A stretch of DNA of 64,000 bases from Chryseobacterium shigense (GTDB lineage Bacteria > Bacteroidota > Bacteroidia > Flavobacteriales > Weeksellaceae): assembly GCF_900156575.1 (NCBI RefSeq), contig NZ_FTNY01000005.1, forward strand, positions 124,001 to 188,000, written 5' to 3'. Shown here piece by piece: positions 26,663-35,677 of the stretch; the stretch's first letter is position 1; every line of letters begins with the position of its first letter. A program made the position numbers and the translations under genes. Below the pieces are notes generated by a model that was given only the letters and a program-made list of their open reading frames with translations, was not told the DNA's origin and searched no databases.

Positions 26663-29600
26663 ATGAAAAAGAAAATTTTACTAGTTTGTGCGTTGGCTGC
26701 CGGTTTGGCTACCGCTAATGCACAAAGGTGGGAACCTGCATCCCAGAAAACTTCTCAAATCAGAAAAGAAGTTGAAGTTCAGCACTCTTACAGAGTAGAT
26801 CTTGCATCACTTAGAAATCTTCTAAAAGATGCAGTAGAAACAGGAAAAGACGCAAAACCTGTTATTATTTCTCTTCCTACAGCAGAAGGAAAAATTGAAA
26901 AATTTGCGGTGTACAGTAATCCTGTTGTTGAGAAATCAATGGCAGACAGGTATCAGTTGGGTTCATATGTAGGAGTGGGAATTGATGACCCTTCTAAATA
27001 TTTGAGATTCAGTACAGCTCCAACAGAGTTGCAGTCGATGATTATCAAAGACGGTGTATTTCAGTTCATAGAGCCTATCACTACAGATAAGCAGACTTAC
27101 GGTGTATTCTATAAAACGAAAAGAACGGCAAGTGATAATGGATTTGAGTGTACTACAGAAGAAAAAGAGATTGTTAAGGATATCAAAGCTCTGGAAGCAA
27201 ATGGTAAAAAGAACCTTTCTAATGTAGGAATTACCAATAGAGCTCCTATTACCAAATACAGAACCTACAGACTCGCACTTTCTACTACAGGGGAATACAC
27301 AAAGAAATTTGACCCGGCAGGAGGGACAACGAATACGGTCATTCAGATGAATGCTACCATGACCCGTGTAAACGGTATTTTTGAAAAAGAATTTGGTATT
27401 AAAGCGATCATTCAGGACCTTCCGGGGATCATATTCACAGATCCAACATCAGATCCATATTCAACCAACTTAAACCTTCAGCTTCAGCAGACTTTAACCT
27501 CTCAGGTTGGCAATGCCAATTACGACATGGGACACGTATTCAATGCTGCAGGAGGAAACGGAAATGCCGGTTCTATTGCATCAACATGCGTAGATCCTGC
27601 TACTTCAACCACATTGGCTAAAGGATCTGCTTTTACGCAAAATACAAACCCAGTAGGAGATCTTTTCGACATTGATTATGCTGCTCACGAAATGGGACAC
27701 CAGTTGGGAGCTAATCATACATTCTCTCATGTTTCAGAAGGATCCGGAGTAAATATTGAACCCGGTGGCGGTACTACGATCATGGGATATGCGGGAATTA
27801 CAGGAGATAACATACAGCCTACTACGGATGCTTATTTCCATTATTCTTCTATTAATCAGATATTAAATAGCCTCGACGGGAAGGTTACTTGTGGAACTTC
27901 AGAAACGATTACTACAAATACTGCCCCTGTCATTTCACCTCTTGGTGTTTACAATATTCCAAAAGGAACAGCTTATTATTTAGAGGCTTCTGCTACAGAT
28001 ACGGATCCTATTAAATATTCTTGGGAACAGTATGACAGTGTTGATTCCTACAATTCCATTTCCGGAGACAGTGGATGGGGATATAGCGCACAAGGAGCGT
28101 TAACAAGATCTTATTTCGGAACAGCAAGCGGAAGAAGATATTTCCCAAGCCTGCCAATAGTGATGAGCGGAGTTTTAACGAATAAGACAGTTCCGGGAGC
28201 GACTACAACCCCAAATTGGGAAACAGTATCTTATGTACCTAGAACTTTACACTATGCAGTGACTGTAAGAGATGAGAATGTAACAAGACCTATGCTTTCT
28301 TCTTCTGAAACGACGGTTAACGTTGGAAATGACGGACCTTTCAAATTCTCAGGACTTACAGCCTCTTCAATGCTATATAATAACGCAGCGAATACAATCT
28401 TATGGGATGTTGCCAATACCAATACAGCACCATATAATGCGGCTAATGTAAAAATTGAATACACTACAGATCTTGTCAACGGAGCAACGTGGACAGAATT
28501 GGTCGCTTCTACTCCAAATACAGGAAGTTATACCGCTCAAATGCCGGCATCTTTAACAGGTGCTGTGAAATTAAGAGTTTCTGCTATCGGAAACGTATTC
28601 TATGCAGTATCTCCACAAGTGACGGTAGGTACAGCACCTACGTCTACGACTGCAGCGCCTACGGGACTTACCGCTATAAAAACAGAAATTTTCAAAACTA
28701 CAGCCAGAGTATCTTGGAATAGTGTTCCAGGGGCAACATATTCAATTAACTACAGAAAAGCAGGCACAACAAACTGGTCAAATGCAACCAGCCCTACCAA
28801 CTCAGTGGTGCTAAGTTCTCTTGAAGATGAAACCAATTATGAAGTGCAGGTTGCTGCCGTAGTAAACACGGTTCCGGGAACATTCTCAAGTAATTATACC
28901 TTCAAGACTAAAGGACTTACAACAGGAGTTGATTACTGTTTAATGACAACAGGAGGAAATAGCTTTGCAAGTTATAGCTATAACAGTGGTATGGCTCAGA
29001 TGAACGTCTCTAATTTAGCCTTTTCAGATCTAACGTATAAGAATATTTTCAGCACATACAGAGATTATAGTGAAGATGCAGCTAAAGTGATCAATTTGAC
29101 AAAAGGAACACAATACACATTGACTTATTTCAATGTTGGTACCACAGCTTCTACTTATAATGACAACATGGAAATATGGATCGATTATAACAGAAATGGG
29201 GTATTCGAAACTTCAGAGAAAGTAGCTTCAGTAAGTACAGATCCACCTGCTAACGGTCAATATCAGGGATCAGTTTCATTTACAGTTCCTGCTACAGCGT
29301 ATTCAGGAGATAAACTGTTAAGGATGAGAGTGGCAAACACTTTCTTTAACAAAGCTACAGGGCCATGTGGTAGCCCATCGGTGGGAGTAACCGGAGGTGG
29401 AGTAATTTCACAAGGTTCATTTAAAGATTTCTCTGTAAAAATCACTAGCGGATTGGCAGTAAATGATGTAAATGGAACAAAAACATCTGGAATCTCGATT
29501 TATCCAAACCCTGCAGATACTTTCGTGGAAGTGAAGAACCTGAAAGGAAAAGCGGATTACAGCATTTTCAGTGCAGACGGAAGACTAGTTCAGCAAGGTC

Positions 29601-29710
29601 AGACAGATGGTAACAACAGAATTAATGTGGCATCACTGATCAAAGGAATGTATGTGATCACTCTTAAAGATGACAAAAACACGTACAATACTAAGCTTAT
29701 CAAAAAATAA
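26663..29710 (+). CDS. Secreted reprolysin-like zinc metalloprotease with FnIII, GEVED and T9SS domains (copy 2)
   Basis: A 1015-residue paralogue of the preceding gene with the same domain order. The zinc motif is HEMGHQLGANH starting at His342, with TIMGYAGIT downstream. The propeptide region, the beta-rich middle, FnIII, the GEVED-type block (WIDYNRNGVFETSEKV) and the T9SS tail all align. Divergence is concentrated in the segment just before the zinc motif, around residues 255-330, and in the region before GEVED, which would shape substrate choice. The strong DNA-level similarity indicates a recent tandem duplication or gene conversion. Confidence 0.92.
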   Translation: MKKKILLVCALAAGLATANAQRWEPASQKTSQIRKEVEVQHSYRVDLASLRNLLKDAVETGKDAKPVIISLPTAEGKIEKFAVYSNPVVEKSMADRYQLGSYVGVGIDDPSKYLRFSTAPTELQSMIIKDGVFQFIEPITTDKQTYGVFYKTKRTASDNGFECTTEEKEIVKDIKALEANGKKNLSNVGITNRAPITKYRTYRLALSTTGEYTKKFDPAGGTTNTVIQMNATMTRVNGIFEKEFGIKAIIQDLPGIIFTDPTSDPYSTNLNLQLQQTLTSQVGNANYDMGHVFNAAGGNGNAGSIASTCVDPATSTTLAKGSAFTQNTNPVGDLFDIDYAAHEMGHQLGANHTFSHVSEGSGVNIEPGGGTTIMGYAGITGDNIQPTTDAYFHYSSINQILNSLDGKVTCGTSETITTNTAPVISPLGVYNIPKGTAYYLEASATDTDPIKYSWEQYDSVDSYNSISGDSGWGYSAQGALTRSYFGTASGRRYFPSLPIVMSGVLTNKTVPGATTTPNWETVSYVPRTLHYAVTVRDENVTRPMLSSSETTVNVGNDGPFKFSGLTASSMLYNNAANTILWDVANTNTAPYNAANVKIEYTTDLVNGATWTELVASTPNTGSYTAQMPASLTGAVKLRVSAIGNVFYAVSPQVTVGTAPTSTTAAPTGLTAIKTEIFKTTARVSWNSVPGATYSINYRKAGTTNWSNATSPTNSVVLSSLEDETNYEVQVAAVVNTVPGTFSSNYTFKTKGLTTGVDYCLMTTGGNSFASYSYNSGMAQMNVSNLAFSDLTYKNIFSTYRDYSEDAAKVINLTKGTQYTLTYFNVGTTASTYNDNMEIWIDYNRNGVFETSEKVASVSTDPPANGQYQGSVSFTVPATAYSGDKLLRMRVANTFFNKATGPCGSPSVGVTGGGVISQGSFKDFSVKITSGLAVNDVNGTKTSGISIYPNPADTFVEVKNLKGKADYSIFSADGRLVQQGQTDGNNRINVASLIKGMYVITLKDDKNTYNTKLIKK

Positions 29711-29734
29711 TAAGTAAGTATATCTATAACGCAG

Positions 29735-29760
29735 ACCGGGCATTTGTCCGGTCTTTTTTA
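29735..29760 (+). terminator. Terminator after metalloprotease copy 2
   Basis: GACCGG / CCGGTC stem with an 8-nt loop and T6. Confidence 0.88.
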
Positions 29761-29848
29761 TGACCTAAAATTCAGAAAAACTGAATGTTAACATAAGTTT
29801 CATGTTTCGTTCAAAAAAATTAACTTTACGGAGACAAAAATTATTGGA

Positions 29849-31969
29849 ATGCGAAAGACAATTTCTGTGAAAAATCCGGATTTTAGCGTAGAGCCTCAGG
29901 AAAGAGAGATCTATAATTTTGAAAAAGACGGATTAGAGTTAAAATCATCTTACACTCAAAAAGATATTAAAAATGAATCTTTAACACAGACTTCTCCAGG
30001 AATTGCTCCCTACCTCAGAGGCCCGTATTCCACCATGTATGTACAGAAACCATGGACGGTAAGACAATATGCAGGTTTCTCTACCGCGGAAGAATCCAAT
30101 GCATTTTACAGAAGAAATCTTGCAGCCGGGCAAAAAGGGCTATCCGTAGCTTTTGACCTGGCCACCCATAGAGGATATGATTCCGATCACCCAAGAGTGG
30201 TGGGAGATGTAGGGAAAGCCGGTGTAGCCATCGACTCGGTAGAAGATATGAAGATCCTCTTCAATGAGATTCCTTTAGATCAGATCTCAGTATCGATGAC
30301 GATGAATGGCGCTGTACTTCCCATTTTGTCTTTCTACATTGTCGCTGCCGAAGAACAAGGGGTAAGCCAGGAACTTCTTTCAGGAACCATTCAGAATGAT
30401 ATTTTGAAAGAATTCATGGTAAGAAATACCTATATTTATCCGCCGGCTCCTTCCATGAAGATCATTGCAGATATCTTTGAATATACCGCTCAGAACATTC
30501 CAAAATTCAACTCTATTTCCATTTCAGGATACCATATGCAGGAAGCGGGGGCCACTCCGGTACTGGAAATGGCTTACACCCTTGCAGATGGTCTTGAATA
30601 TGTAAGAACGGGCATCAAGGCAGGAATGAACGTAGATGATTTTGCCCCTCGACTTTCATTTTTCTGGGCGATTGGGATGAATCACTTTATGGAAATTGCC
30701 AAAATGCGTGCCGCAAGATACATTTGGGCGACTCTTTTAAAGCAGTTCAATCCGCAGAACGCAAAATCGTTAGCCTTAAGAACCCACTCTCAAACCTCAG
30801 GATGGTCCCTTACAGAACAAGAGCCCTTTAATAATATTACAAGAACAGCCATTGAAGCCCTTTCTTCTGCTTTAGGAGGAACCCAGTCGCTCCACACCAA
30901 TGCACTGGATGAAGCTATTGCCCTTCCTACCGACTATTCAGCGAAGATTGCCAGAAATACCCAGATTATCCTTCAGCAGGAAAGCGGGATATGTGATGTG
31001 GTAGATCCTATGGGTGGAAGTAACCTTGTGGAAAGCCTGACTCAGCAGATGATAGAAGAAGCGATGAAATACATCGATGAGGTAGAGCAGGAAGGCGGGA
31101 TGACAAAAGCGATTGAAGCCGGAATTCCCAAAATGAGAATTGAAGAAGCAGCTGCCAAAAAACAGGCTAAAATCGACAGTGGTGAAGAATTCATTATTGG
31201 AGTGAACTCATTCAGAACATCTCTGAAACAGGATGGAATAGAAATCCTGGACATTGATAATACTGAAGTGCGCAGAAAGCAAATCGAAAGACTTGAAAAA
31301 ATAAAATCAGAAAGAAATCCTGAAGCGGTCATCCAGATTCTGGACGAGATCCGCGAAAGTGCCAAAACAGGAAAAGGAAATCTTCTCGCATTATGTATAG
31401 AAGCTGCGAAAAGAAGAGTGACGCTTGGTGAAATGAGCGATGCCATGGAAGAAACTTTCGGAAGATATAAAGCCAATATCAGAACCATCTCTGGAGTATA
31501 TGCTATGAATGCTGGGAAAAACGAATATTTTGAAAAAGCCCTTCATCTAACCCAAAAATTTGAAGAAGCTGAAGGCCGTCGTCCAAGAATTATGGTCGCC
31601 AAAATGGGCCAGGACGGACACGACAGAGGCGCCAAAGTAGTCGCAACTGCATTTGCAGATATGGGATTTGACGTTGATGTTGCACCTTTGTTTCAGACCC
31701 CCGAAGAAGTAGCCAAACAAGCTGTGGAAAACGATATCCATATCCTCGGAGTATCTTCTCTGGCTGCTGGTCACAAAACGCTGGTTCCACAGGTGGTGGA
31801 AGAGCTGAAGAAACTAGGGGCTGATGATGTAACGATTGTGGTAGGAGGCGTTATTCCACAACAGGATTATGAATTCCTGTACGCAAATGGCGCAGACTTT
31901 ATTTTCGGTCCGGGAACCAACCTTCCCAAATGTGCCGTGGAAATCTTACAGAAATTCTTAGAAAATTAA
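29849..31969 (+). CDS. mutB: Methylmalonyl-CoA mutase, large (catalytic) subunit
   Basis: A 706-residue adenosylcobalamin enzyme that interconverts methylmalonyl-CoA and succinyl-CoA in propionate metabolism. The N-terminal substrate barrel shows the block AFDLATHRGYDSDHPRV and related family blocks. The C-terminal cobalamin domain has the DxHxxG motif as DGHDRGAKV (about residue 595), and a glycine-rich end. In heterodimeric mutases a small subunit gene (mutA) usually lies just upstream. Here the upstream gene is a protease, so mutA must be elsewhere or absent. The chaperone gene meaB is 10 kb downstream at 41971. Confidence 0.95.
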   Translation: MRKTISVKNPDFSVEPQEREIYNFEKDGLELKSSYTQKDIKNESLTQTSPGIAPYLRGPYSTMYVQKPWTVRQYAGFSTAEESNAFYRRNLAAGQKGLSVAFDLATHRGYDSDHPRVVGDVGKAGVAIDSVEDMKILFNEIPLDQISVSMTMNGAVLPILSFYIVAAEEQGVSQELLSGTIQNDILKEFMVRNTYIYPPAPSMKIIADIFEYTAQNIPKFNSISISGYHMQEAGATPVLEMAYTLADGLEYVRTGIKAGMNVDDFAPRLSFFWAIGMNHFMEIAKMRAARYIWATLLKQFNPQNAKSLALRTHSQTSGWSLTEQEPFNNITRTAIEALSSALGGTQSLHTNALDEAIALPTDYSAKIARNTQIILQQESGICDVVDPMGGSNLVESLTQQMIEEAMKYIDEVEQEGGMTKAIEAGIPKMRIEEAAAKKQAKIDSGEEFIIGVNSFRTSLKQDGIEILDIDNTEVRRKQIERLEKIKSERNPEAVIQILDEIRESAKTGKGNLLALCIEAAKRRVTLGEMSDAMEETFGRYKANIRTISGVYAMNAGKNEYFEKALHLTQKFEEAEGRRPRIMVAKMGQDGHDRGAKVVATAFADMGFDVDVAPLFQTPEEVAKQAVENDIHILGVSSLAAGHKTLVPQVVEELKKLGADDVTIVVGGVIPQQDYEFLYANGADFIFGPGTNLPKCAVEILQKFLEN

Positions 31970-32046
31970 AATAAAACTTCACTTGCCGTGAGGATTGGTG
32001 GAAAAGTGCTAATTTCAGTATTTCCAACCATAAACCATACCGTGAG

Positions 32047-33027
32047 ATGAATTATAAAAATATAACAAAGCCTGCAGCCAATAAGATCATTATTGTTGCA
32101 GGCTTGATTTTTATCGCTGTGTTTTGTTTTGCAGCAGATTCTAAAAACAAGCCGGTTCAGAAATCTCCGATGCCGGCTGATATCCGGTTGGTTAAAAATC
32201 ACCTCACGATTATTACCCAAACCCCGGAATTCAGAAATCATGAAAATGGGGACCAGCTGAATGCTATTGCAGACTATGTTAAAGAGAATTTCAGTAAATA
32301 CGGGGATAGTACGACCTTTCAGGAATATCAGGTTGAAGGTAAAATCTATAAAAATGTAATCACATCTTTTGGGACAGAACATACAAAGAGAATCATTATC
32401 GGTGCCCATTATGACGTTTGCGGAGATCAGCAGGGAGCAGATGACAATGCTACCGGAGTGACTGCCCTTTTGGAACTCGCCAGAATGCTTAAAGGCCAAA
32501 AGTTGAATTATAGAATAGATCTTGTTGCCTACACATTGGAAGAACCACCTTATTTCAGGACAGAAAATATGGGAAGCTATATCCATGCTCAATATTTAAA
32601 AAATCACAACATCGAGGTGTATGGAATGGCCAGTGTAGAAATGATAGGATATTTCAAGGATGAAAAAGATTCACAGAGCTATCCATTGGGGATTCTCTCC
32701 TGGGTATATGGCCATAAAGGAGATTTTATTACCCTTGTCAAAAAGTTTAGCGCTGGAAATTTTGTAAATAATTTTACCAGCAATTTTAAAGAAACCAACC
32801 AGATCAAGACAGAAACTTTTACCGCTCCAAAATTGGTAAAAGGAACCGATTTTTCAGATCACCTTAATTATTGGAAATTCGGTTATTCTGCCCTGATGAT
32901 CACAGATACATCATTCTTCAGAAATAAAAATTACCACCAGACTACAGATACTTTGGAAACCCTTGATCTGGAAAGAATGACCAAAGTCATAGACGGTATT
33001 TTCCTGAGTCTGATCCACATGAAATAA
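32047..33027 (+). CDS. M28 family zinc aminopeptidase, secreted
   Basis: A 326-residue M28 peptidase with an N-terminal membrane/signal segment (KIIIVAGLIFIAVFCFA). Metal-binding motifs are visible: IIGAHYDVCG (first His ligand), GADDNATGV (bridging Asp), and LEEPPYFRTENMGS (catalytic Glu and metal-ligand Glu region), plus a late histidine near NYHQTTDT. These match the two-zinc M28 site. The protein is probably periplasmic or membrane-anchored. It begins 77 nt after mutB and no strong terminator was seen between them. Confidence 0.88.
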   Translation: MNYKNITKPAANKIIIVAGLIFIAVFCFAADSKNKPVQKSPMPADIRLVKNHLTIITQTPEFRNHENGDQLNAIADYVKENFSKYGDSTTFQEYQVEGKIYKNVITSFGTEHTKRIIIGAHYDVCGDQQGADDNATGVTALLELARMLKGQKLNYRIDLVAYTLEEPPYFRTENMGSYIHAQYLKNHNIEVYGMASVEMIGYFKDEKDSQSYPLGILSWVYGHKGDFITLVKKFSAGNFVNNFTSNFKETNQIKTETFTAPKLVKGTDFSDHLNYWKFGYSALMITDTSFFRNKNYHQTTDTLETLDLERMTKVIDGIFLSLIHMK

Positions 33028-33036
33028 AAAAAATAT

Positions 33037-33065
33037 TTTGATATTCAAAAAAATTAATATATTTG
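33037..33065 (+). promoter_or_regulatory. Promoter for the leader ORF / attenuator
   Basis: TTTG at 33037-33040 and TATATTTG at 33058-33065 are 17 nt apart. Transcription would begin near 33072, about 35 nt before the leader ATG. Confidence 0.5.
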
Positions 33066-33107
33066 CATCTGAAAATCAAGTTTAACCCATTAAAAAACAA
33101 CGAAGCA

Positions 33108-33185
33108 ATGTTCAAAACGAATCAAAATTCTTCAGCTGGAGTACCCCTTATGGTGGTAAGGCTTCGTGGTTTGGTATACTCTTAG
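33108..33185 (+). CDS. Candidate 25-residue leader peptide
   Basis: ATG 33108 to TAG 33183-33185. The second half is rich in Val, Leu and Arg (VPLMVVRLRGLVYS), and codons for VRLRG overlap pairing segment 2 of the leader. Too short to judge by coding statistics. Its position between a promoter and a terminator, with alternative pairings, is the evidence. If real, it probably works by being translated rather than through its product. Confidence 0.4.
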   Translation: MFKTNQNSSAGVPLMVVRLRGLVYS

Positions 33186-33207
33186 AATAATAGTACAACG
33201 AAATATC

Positions 33208-33240
33208 AAAACCCGAAGTCGTCAAGATTTCGGGTTTTTT
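33208..33240 (+). terminator. Intrinsic terminator of the leader transcript
   Basis: AAACCCGAA and TTTCGGGTTT form the stem, ending in T6. It lies 197 nt before the first operon gene at 33438. Confidence 0.85.
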
Positions 33241-33302
33241 ATTGCGCAATATCTAAACTCCAGTTTCCCCGAAATTTTTTAGTGTCATTAAGAGCAAAAT
33301 GA

Positions 33303-33325
33303 AAAGATCATCGACGATCATCTTT
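33303..33325. promoter_or_regulatory. 23-bp near-perfect palindrome upstream of the RtcB operon
   Basis: AAAGATCATCG and CGATCATCTTT are arranged around a central A; only one position per arm (a C opposite C) breaks symmetry. It lies 112 nt before ATG 33438 and is operator-like. It could also form an RNA hairpin in the 5' UTR. Confidence 0.4.
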
Positions 33326-33437
33326 CATGCTGTTCATTATCGCAAAACTAATCAACTTAAAATTTAGTTGAATAAGAAAAGATGCAAACAGTCCAGGCTT
33401 TTGGATGCTGTACCAGACATCTTATGTCTTATCATTA

Positions 33438-34172
33438 ATGGAAAATAAAAACCTTCTGTTTCACCGCCTCAGAAGCGCAAGAAGCAGAAAAAGAACAGGT
33501 AAAAAAGATGTAGAAAAACAGATAAGAAAAAAGTATCAACGTAGTAAAGAGCTTTGGAATCTCAGAAGGAATATTCCGTGGATTCCACTGGAAAATCCCT
33601 ATCAGAGAGGTTTTGTAAGATTTTTTGTGCTGAGTGATGATGTGAAAAGATCTGAAGATGCAGATTTCTATGAAGGAATTCTGAAGAAGATCAACACGTA
33701 CCTGTATTCCGAGAGCCGGCTGTTTCTGAAAAAGAGAAGAAAGTTCGGACGAAGAATATATGTGGAAAAACCTCAGAGACTCAATACTATTTCTTCCTAT
33801 GCATGGACAGATCCAAAGTTTGGGCTTATCCCCAGAGAAAGACAGTATTTTCTTAAAAGAGAAGAATACCATCCATTCAGAAAAAGGAATGAAACCTACT
33901 ACGAATTCATTGAACCCTGGAGATTTACTCTACGGATAAGACCCCATATGATTACACACTACAAACCTGTAGACGCAGAAATTGAAAAGGAATATGCTGA
34001 AATAGAATCATATATCAGCCAGTATAAAGTGGCGGGGATTATTCAAAAAACTATTAACGGTAAATCAAATGCCTGGAAAAAGGAATATGAAACCGAACTT
34101 ATCAAAAGCAGGAAATATTCAAACTGCATCATATCTCCAACGGAGATTGCAGACTATTTTGAGGACTTATAA
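33438..34172 (+). CDS. Basic protein of unknown function, first gene of the RtcB-PrfH operon
   Basis: A 244-residue protein with no signal peptide or membrane segment. ATG 33438 (MENKNLLFHRLRSARSRKR) is preferred over 33405, which would add 11 residues. The N-terminal 60 residues are very rich in Lys/Arg, and basic/aromatic stretches continue (KKRRKFGRR, WRFTLRIRPHM), so binding to RNA or ribosomes is plausible. I do not recognise a family. It ends 27 nt before rtcB and is in the same orientation as the four following genes, which suggests a role in the same RNA-repair process. This is inference from context. Confidence 0.75.
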   Translation: MENKNLLFHRLRSARSRKRTGKKDVEKQIRKKYQRSKELWNLRRNIPWIPLENPYQRGFVRFFVLSDDVKRSEDADFYEGILKKINTYLYSESRLFLKKRRKFGRRIYVEKPQRLNTISSYAWTDPKFGLIPRERQYFLKREEYHPFRKRNETYYEFIEPWRFTLRIRPHMITHYKPVDAEIEKEYAEIESYISQYKVAGIIQKTINGKSNAWKKEYETELIKSRKYSNCIISPTEIADYFEDL

Positions 34173-34199
34173 GGTCCAATATCATTTAAAATTAAAACA

Positions 34200-35591
34200 A
34201 TGGGAAATTTAAAACTAAAAGGAAAAGATATATTAAAACTCGGCTATCCAAATAATCAAAGCGTTAATGTCGCTTTGGAGGTCATGAAAAGAAATTTTGC
34301 AACGAAGAATATTCATCACGTAAAATCTATTTTGAAAGACATTCTCCTCAATCCCGAGAACTTTGAAAAAGACCTGACTTTCGGACAGATCGCAGAATCA
34401 CTGCTTTCATCCAGAAAAACAGAAAAAAGAATGCTCAGCACCCAGCGTGCTTCCTTCCAGATCTTTGGAAACAATATTTCGGAAGAAGCAAAAAACCAGC
34501 TGTATACAGCTTTAAAACTTCCGATTTCAACACAGGGCGCATTAATGCCCGATGCACACAGCGGGTACGGGCTGCCGATAGGGGGCGTTCTCGCTGTAGA
34601 AAATGCAGTGATCCCCTACGGAGTAGGAATGGACATCGGCTGCCGAATGAGCCTCAGTATTTTGGATATCCCCGTTTCATATCTGGACGGAGCAAGAGAC
34701 AAATATGAAAAAGCGCTTGCCGAACACACCAAATTCGGGATGTACGAAACCCATAAATCTCACATAGACCATGAAATCTTTGAAAGAGATACCTTCGATA
34801 TGATCCCGATTTTAAGAAGATTAAAAGGAAAAGCTATTAAGCAGATGGGGTCTTCCGGGGGAGGAAATCACTTTGTGGAATTCGGAGAAGTGGAAATTAC
34901 CGAAGAAGAGGACCAGATCGGGCTGCCGAAAGGAAAATACCTGGGAATCCTCTCGCATAGCGGATCAAGAGGTTTGGGAGCTGAGATTGCGCAGTATTAC
35001 TCAAGAGTAGCGGCAGATCAGTGCCCATTGCCAAAAGAAGCCCAGCAATTTGCCTGGCTGGATCTGAATACCCATCTCGGCCTGGAATACTGGACGGCGA
35101 TGTATCTTGCCGGAGACTATGCTTCCGCTTGTCACGATGACATCCACAGAAGGCTTGTAAAAGCGATAGGGGGAAGAGTGAAGGCGAGAATCGAAAATCA
35201 CCACAATTTCGCCTGGAAAGAAATTCACAACGGAAAAGAGGTCATTGTTCATAGAAAAGGGGCAACACCTGCCCATGAAAATGAACTGGGTATGATTCCC
35301 GGATCCATGACGGCAAAAGGTTTTATCGTCCGCGGAAAAGGAAATCCCGATGCTCTGAACTCAGCGTCACATGGAGCCGGAAGAGCCCATTCCAGAGGAG
35401 AATGCAGAAGCCTTTTTACCCAGAATGACATCAAAAAAGAACTGAAGCTAAAGAAAGTTACTTTGATGGGTGGTAATACGGAAGAAGCACCAATGGCTTA
35501 TAAAGACATTCATGAAGTAATGAATGCACAGAGCGAACTGGTAGATATTCTCGGAACATTTCAACCTCGGATTGTGAGAATGGATAAATAA
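34200..35591 (+). CDS. rtcB: RNA-splicing/repair ligase RtcB
   Basis: A 463-residue RtcB ligase, which joins 2',3'-cyclic phosphate (or 3'-phosphate) and 5'-OH RNA ends using GTP and Mn2+. Family motifs are clear: PDAHSGYGLPIGG, GVGMDIGCRMS with the metal-binding Asp/Cys, SSGGGNHFVEFGE, LSHSGSRGLG, NHHNFAW, and the guanylylated histidine His391 in SHGAGRAHSR. Association with prfH 640 bp downstream identifies it as the RtcB2-like type tied to ribosome rescue rather than tRNA splicing. No RtcR activator or RtcA gene is present. Length is somewhat above the E. coli protein (408). Confidence 0.95.
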   Translation: MGNLKLKGKDILKLGYPNNQSVNVALEVMKRNFATKNIHHVKSILKDILLNPENFEKDLTFGQIAESLLSSRKTEKRMLSTQRASFQIFGNNISEEAKNQLYTALKLPISTQGALMPDAHSGYGLPIGGVLAVENAVIPYGVGMDIGCRMSLSILDIPVSYLDGARDKYEKALAEHTKFGMYETHKSHIDHEIFERDTFDMIPILRRLKGKAIKQMGSSGGGNHFVEFGEVEITEEEDQIGLPKGKYLGILSHSGSRGLGAEIAQYYSRVAADQCPLPKEAQQFAWLDLNTHLGLEYWTAMYLAGDYASACHDDIHRRLVKAIGGRVKARIENHHNFAWKEIHNGKEVIVHRKGATPAHENELGMIPGSMTAKGFIVRGKGNPDALNSASHGAGRAHSRGECRSLFTQNDIKKELKLKKVTLMGGNTEEAPMAYKDIHEVMNAQSELVDILGTFQPRIVRMDK

Positions 35592-35677
35592 ATTTTAGTT
35601 GCAGGTTTCTGGTGATCAGTCATCATTTTCAACTGACAACCGGGAACCAGTAGCTAACAATAAAAAAAAACAAAAAA

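Larger units (their letters stand above)
33101..33240 (+). promoter_or_regulatory. Attenuator-like leader upstream of the RtcB-PrfH operon
   Basis: Four complementary segments can be read: 1 = CGAAGC (33101-33106), 2 = GCTTCG (33161-33166), 3 = CCGAAG (33213-33218), 4 = TTTCGGG (33228-33234) followed by T6. Segments 1:2, 2:3 and 3:4 can pair, and 3:4 is an intrinsic terminator. Segment 2 lies inside the codons of a 25-residue leader ORF. This is the layout of ribosome-mediated attenuation. It is predicted from sequence only, and an independent small RNA is possible. Confidence 0.5.

Noticed and set aside
23405..29710. Tandem proteases as an assembly artefact.
   Set aside because: The copies differ throughout in sequence, and they have distinct intergenic regions and terminators, so they are two real genes.
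33435..33872. Minus-strand ORF opposite the first RtcB-operon gene.
   Set aside because: It is antisense to a longer ORF that sits in a consistent operon and has no recognisable motif.
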